A stretch of DNA of 60,369 nt from an uncultured Bacteroidales bacterium (GTDB taxonomy: Bacteria; Bacteroidota; Bacteroidia; Bacteroidales; UBA932): positions 1 through 60,369 of the forward strand of contig CAKUTA010000013.1 in the NCBI GenBank assembly GCA_934691625.1, written 5' to 3'. How positions within the stretch are numbered: position 1 is the stretch's first letter; every line of letters begins with the position of its first letter. Under the pieces are notes generated by a model. The model worked only from the letters and a program-made list of their open reading frames with translations, searched no databases and had not been told where the DNA came from. Both the position numbers and the translations under genes were made by a program. Shown here one piece after another: positions 60,143 to 60,369 of this stretch.

Positions 60143-60358
60143 ATGGCGAAATTCATAACCTTGCACAAGGTGGCAGGAGGCAAAAGAATCTATGTTAATG
60201 TCGACGCTATCGCATCAGTAGAGGAAACAAATCATGGAACTTATGTGAATTTCAACTGTGCAGGTATTTCAGGTACGGGAGATAGTCGATCTAGCAGGCT
60301 TGAACGAGAACTTATCAAAGAATCTTATTCACAAGTAATATTTGAAATTGAAAACTGA
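60143..60358 (+). CDS. Small protein of unknown function
   Basis: The 71-residue protein begins MAKFITLHKV. A GTG start 30 bases upstream is possible, but the ATG at 60143 looks better. The short pattern of a beta-strand start with YVNVDAIASVEE faintly recalls small FlbD-like proteins, but I do not claim membership. The next gene's ATG shares one base with its stop codon, so the two are likely translated together. Confidence 0.5.
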   Translation: MAKFITLHKVAGGKRIYVNVDAIASVEETNHGTYVNFNCAGISGTGDSRSSRLERELIKESYSQVIFEIEN

Positions 60359-60369
60359 TGGAAGAACTC
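60358..60369 (+). CDS. Start of a further gene, cut by the window edge
   Basis: An ATG at 60358 overlaps the preceding TGA by one base and opens a frame of four codons (MEEL) before the sequence ends. The overlap is the only support. Confidence 0.35.

Overview
The window looks like a chromosomal segment of a Bacteroidales (Bacteroidota) bacterium of medium GC content. The reasons are: promoter boxes of the Bacteroides type (TTG, about 20 bases, TAnnTTTG) before several genes; a fimbrillin-type pilus operon made of lipoproteins with DUF3575, DUF5119 and DUF4906-like members; an UpxY-type capsule antiterminator; a carboxypeptidase-like/DUF5686 outer-membrane protein; and a TGS/uridine-kinase fusion. 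The genus cannot be fixed from the sequence alone. I saw no rRNA, tRNA or CRISPR array.

Layout. 0.4-3.1 kb: a secreted unknown, DNA polymerase IV and a small phosphotyrosine phosphatase. 3.1-7.4 kb (minus): manC, ugd, an LpxH-like phosphoesterase and a glycosyltransferase, a sugar-nucleotide/envelope operon. 7.5-11.2 kb: aquaporin, a GlpT-like transporter and a glycerophosphodiesterase. 11.5-17.6 kb (minus): RidA, then a MacB/FtsX-like permease, membrane-fusion adaptor and TolC protein with no ATPase gene. 17.8-20.9 kb: S1/P1 nuclease, xpt, xanthine permease and greA. 21.0-22.6 kb: a stand-alone trpB2-type gene behind a leader peptide with three adjacent Trp codons and a terminator, a textbook attenuator by hand folding. 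22.6-27.5 kb: an EEP-family lipoprotein, a short UvrA paralogue and a ThrE-type exporter. 27.6-36.4 kb (minus): the six-gene type V pilus operon, with a G10 homopolymer at the 3' end of one pilin gene. 36.6-44.8 kb: purN, a DUF5686 protein, an M23 peptidase, trmO, a sodium-solute symporter and a cation diffusion facilitator. 45.2-46.5 kb: a RAYT-like HUH transposase inside its own nest of repeats. 46.6-48.9 kb: divergent upp and uridine kinase. 49.1-59.5 kb: a capsule locus (UpxY, a FlaA1/CapD-like dehydratase, then capE, capF, capG for UDP-N-acetyl-L-fucosamine) interrupted by an AT-rich cargo of an ABC-type ATPase, a DUF4435 TOPRIM protein, a pRiA4b ORF-3-family protein and a DUF3990 pair. 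59.6 kb to the end: small unknown genes.

Two dispersed repeat families tie the window together. Family A is a 163-164 bp element with inverted ends (four full copies and several fragments). Family B is a hairpin of about 45 bp (seven copies), in three places joined to a conserved flanking module. Both sit between genes and both crowd around the RAYT gene, which suggests a REP/RAYT-type system. The strongest leads are the trp attenuator, the RAYT repeats, the homopolymer tract in the pilin gene, and the ATPase/TOPRIM cassette (PARIS-like or OLD-like) placed inside a capsule operon.
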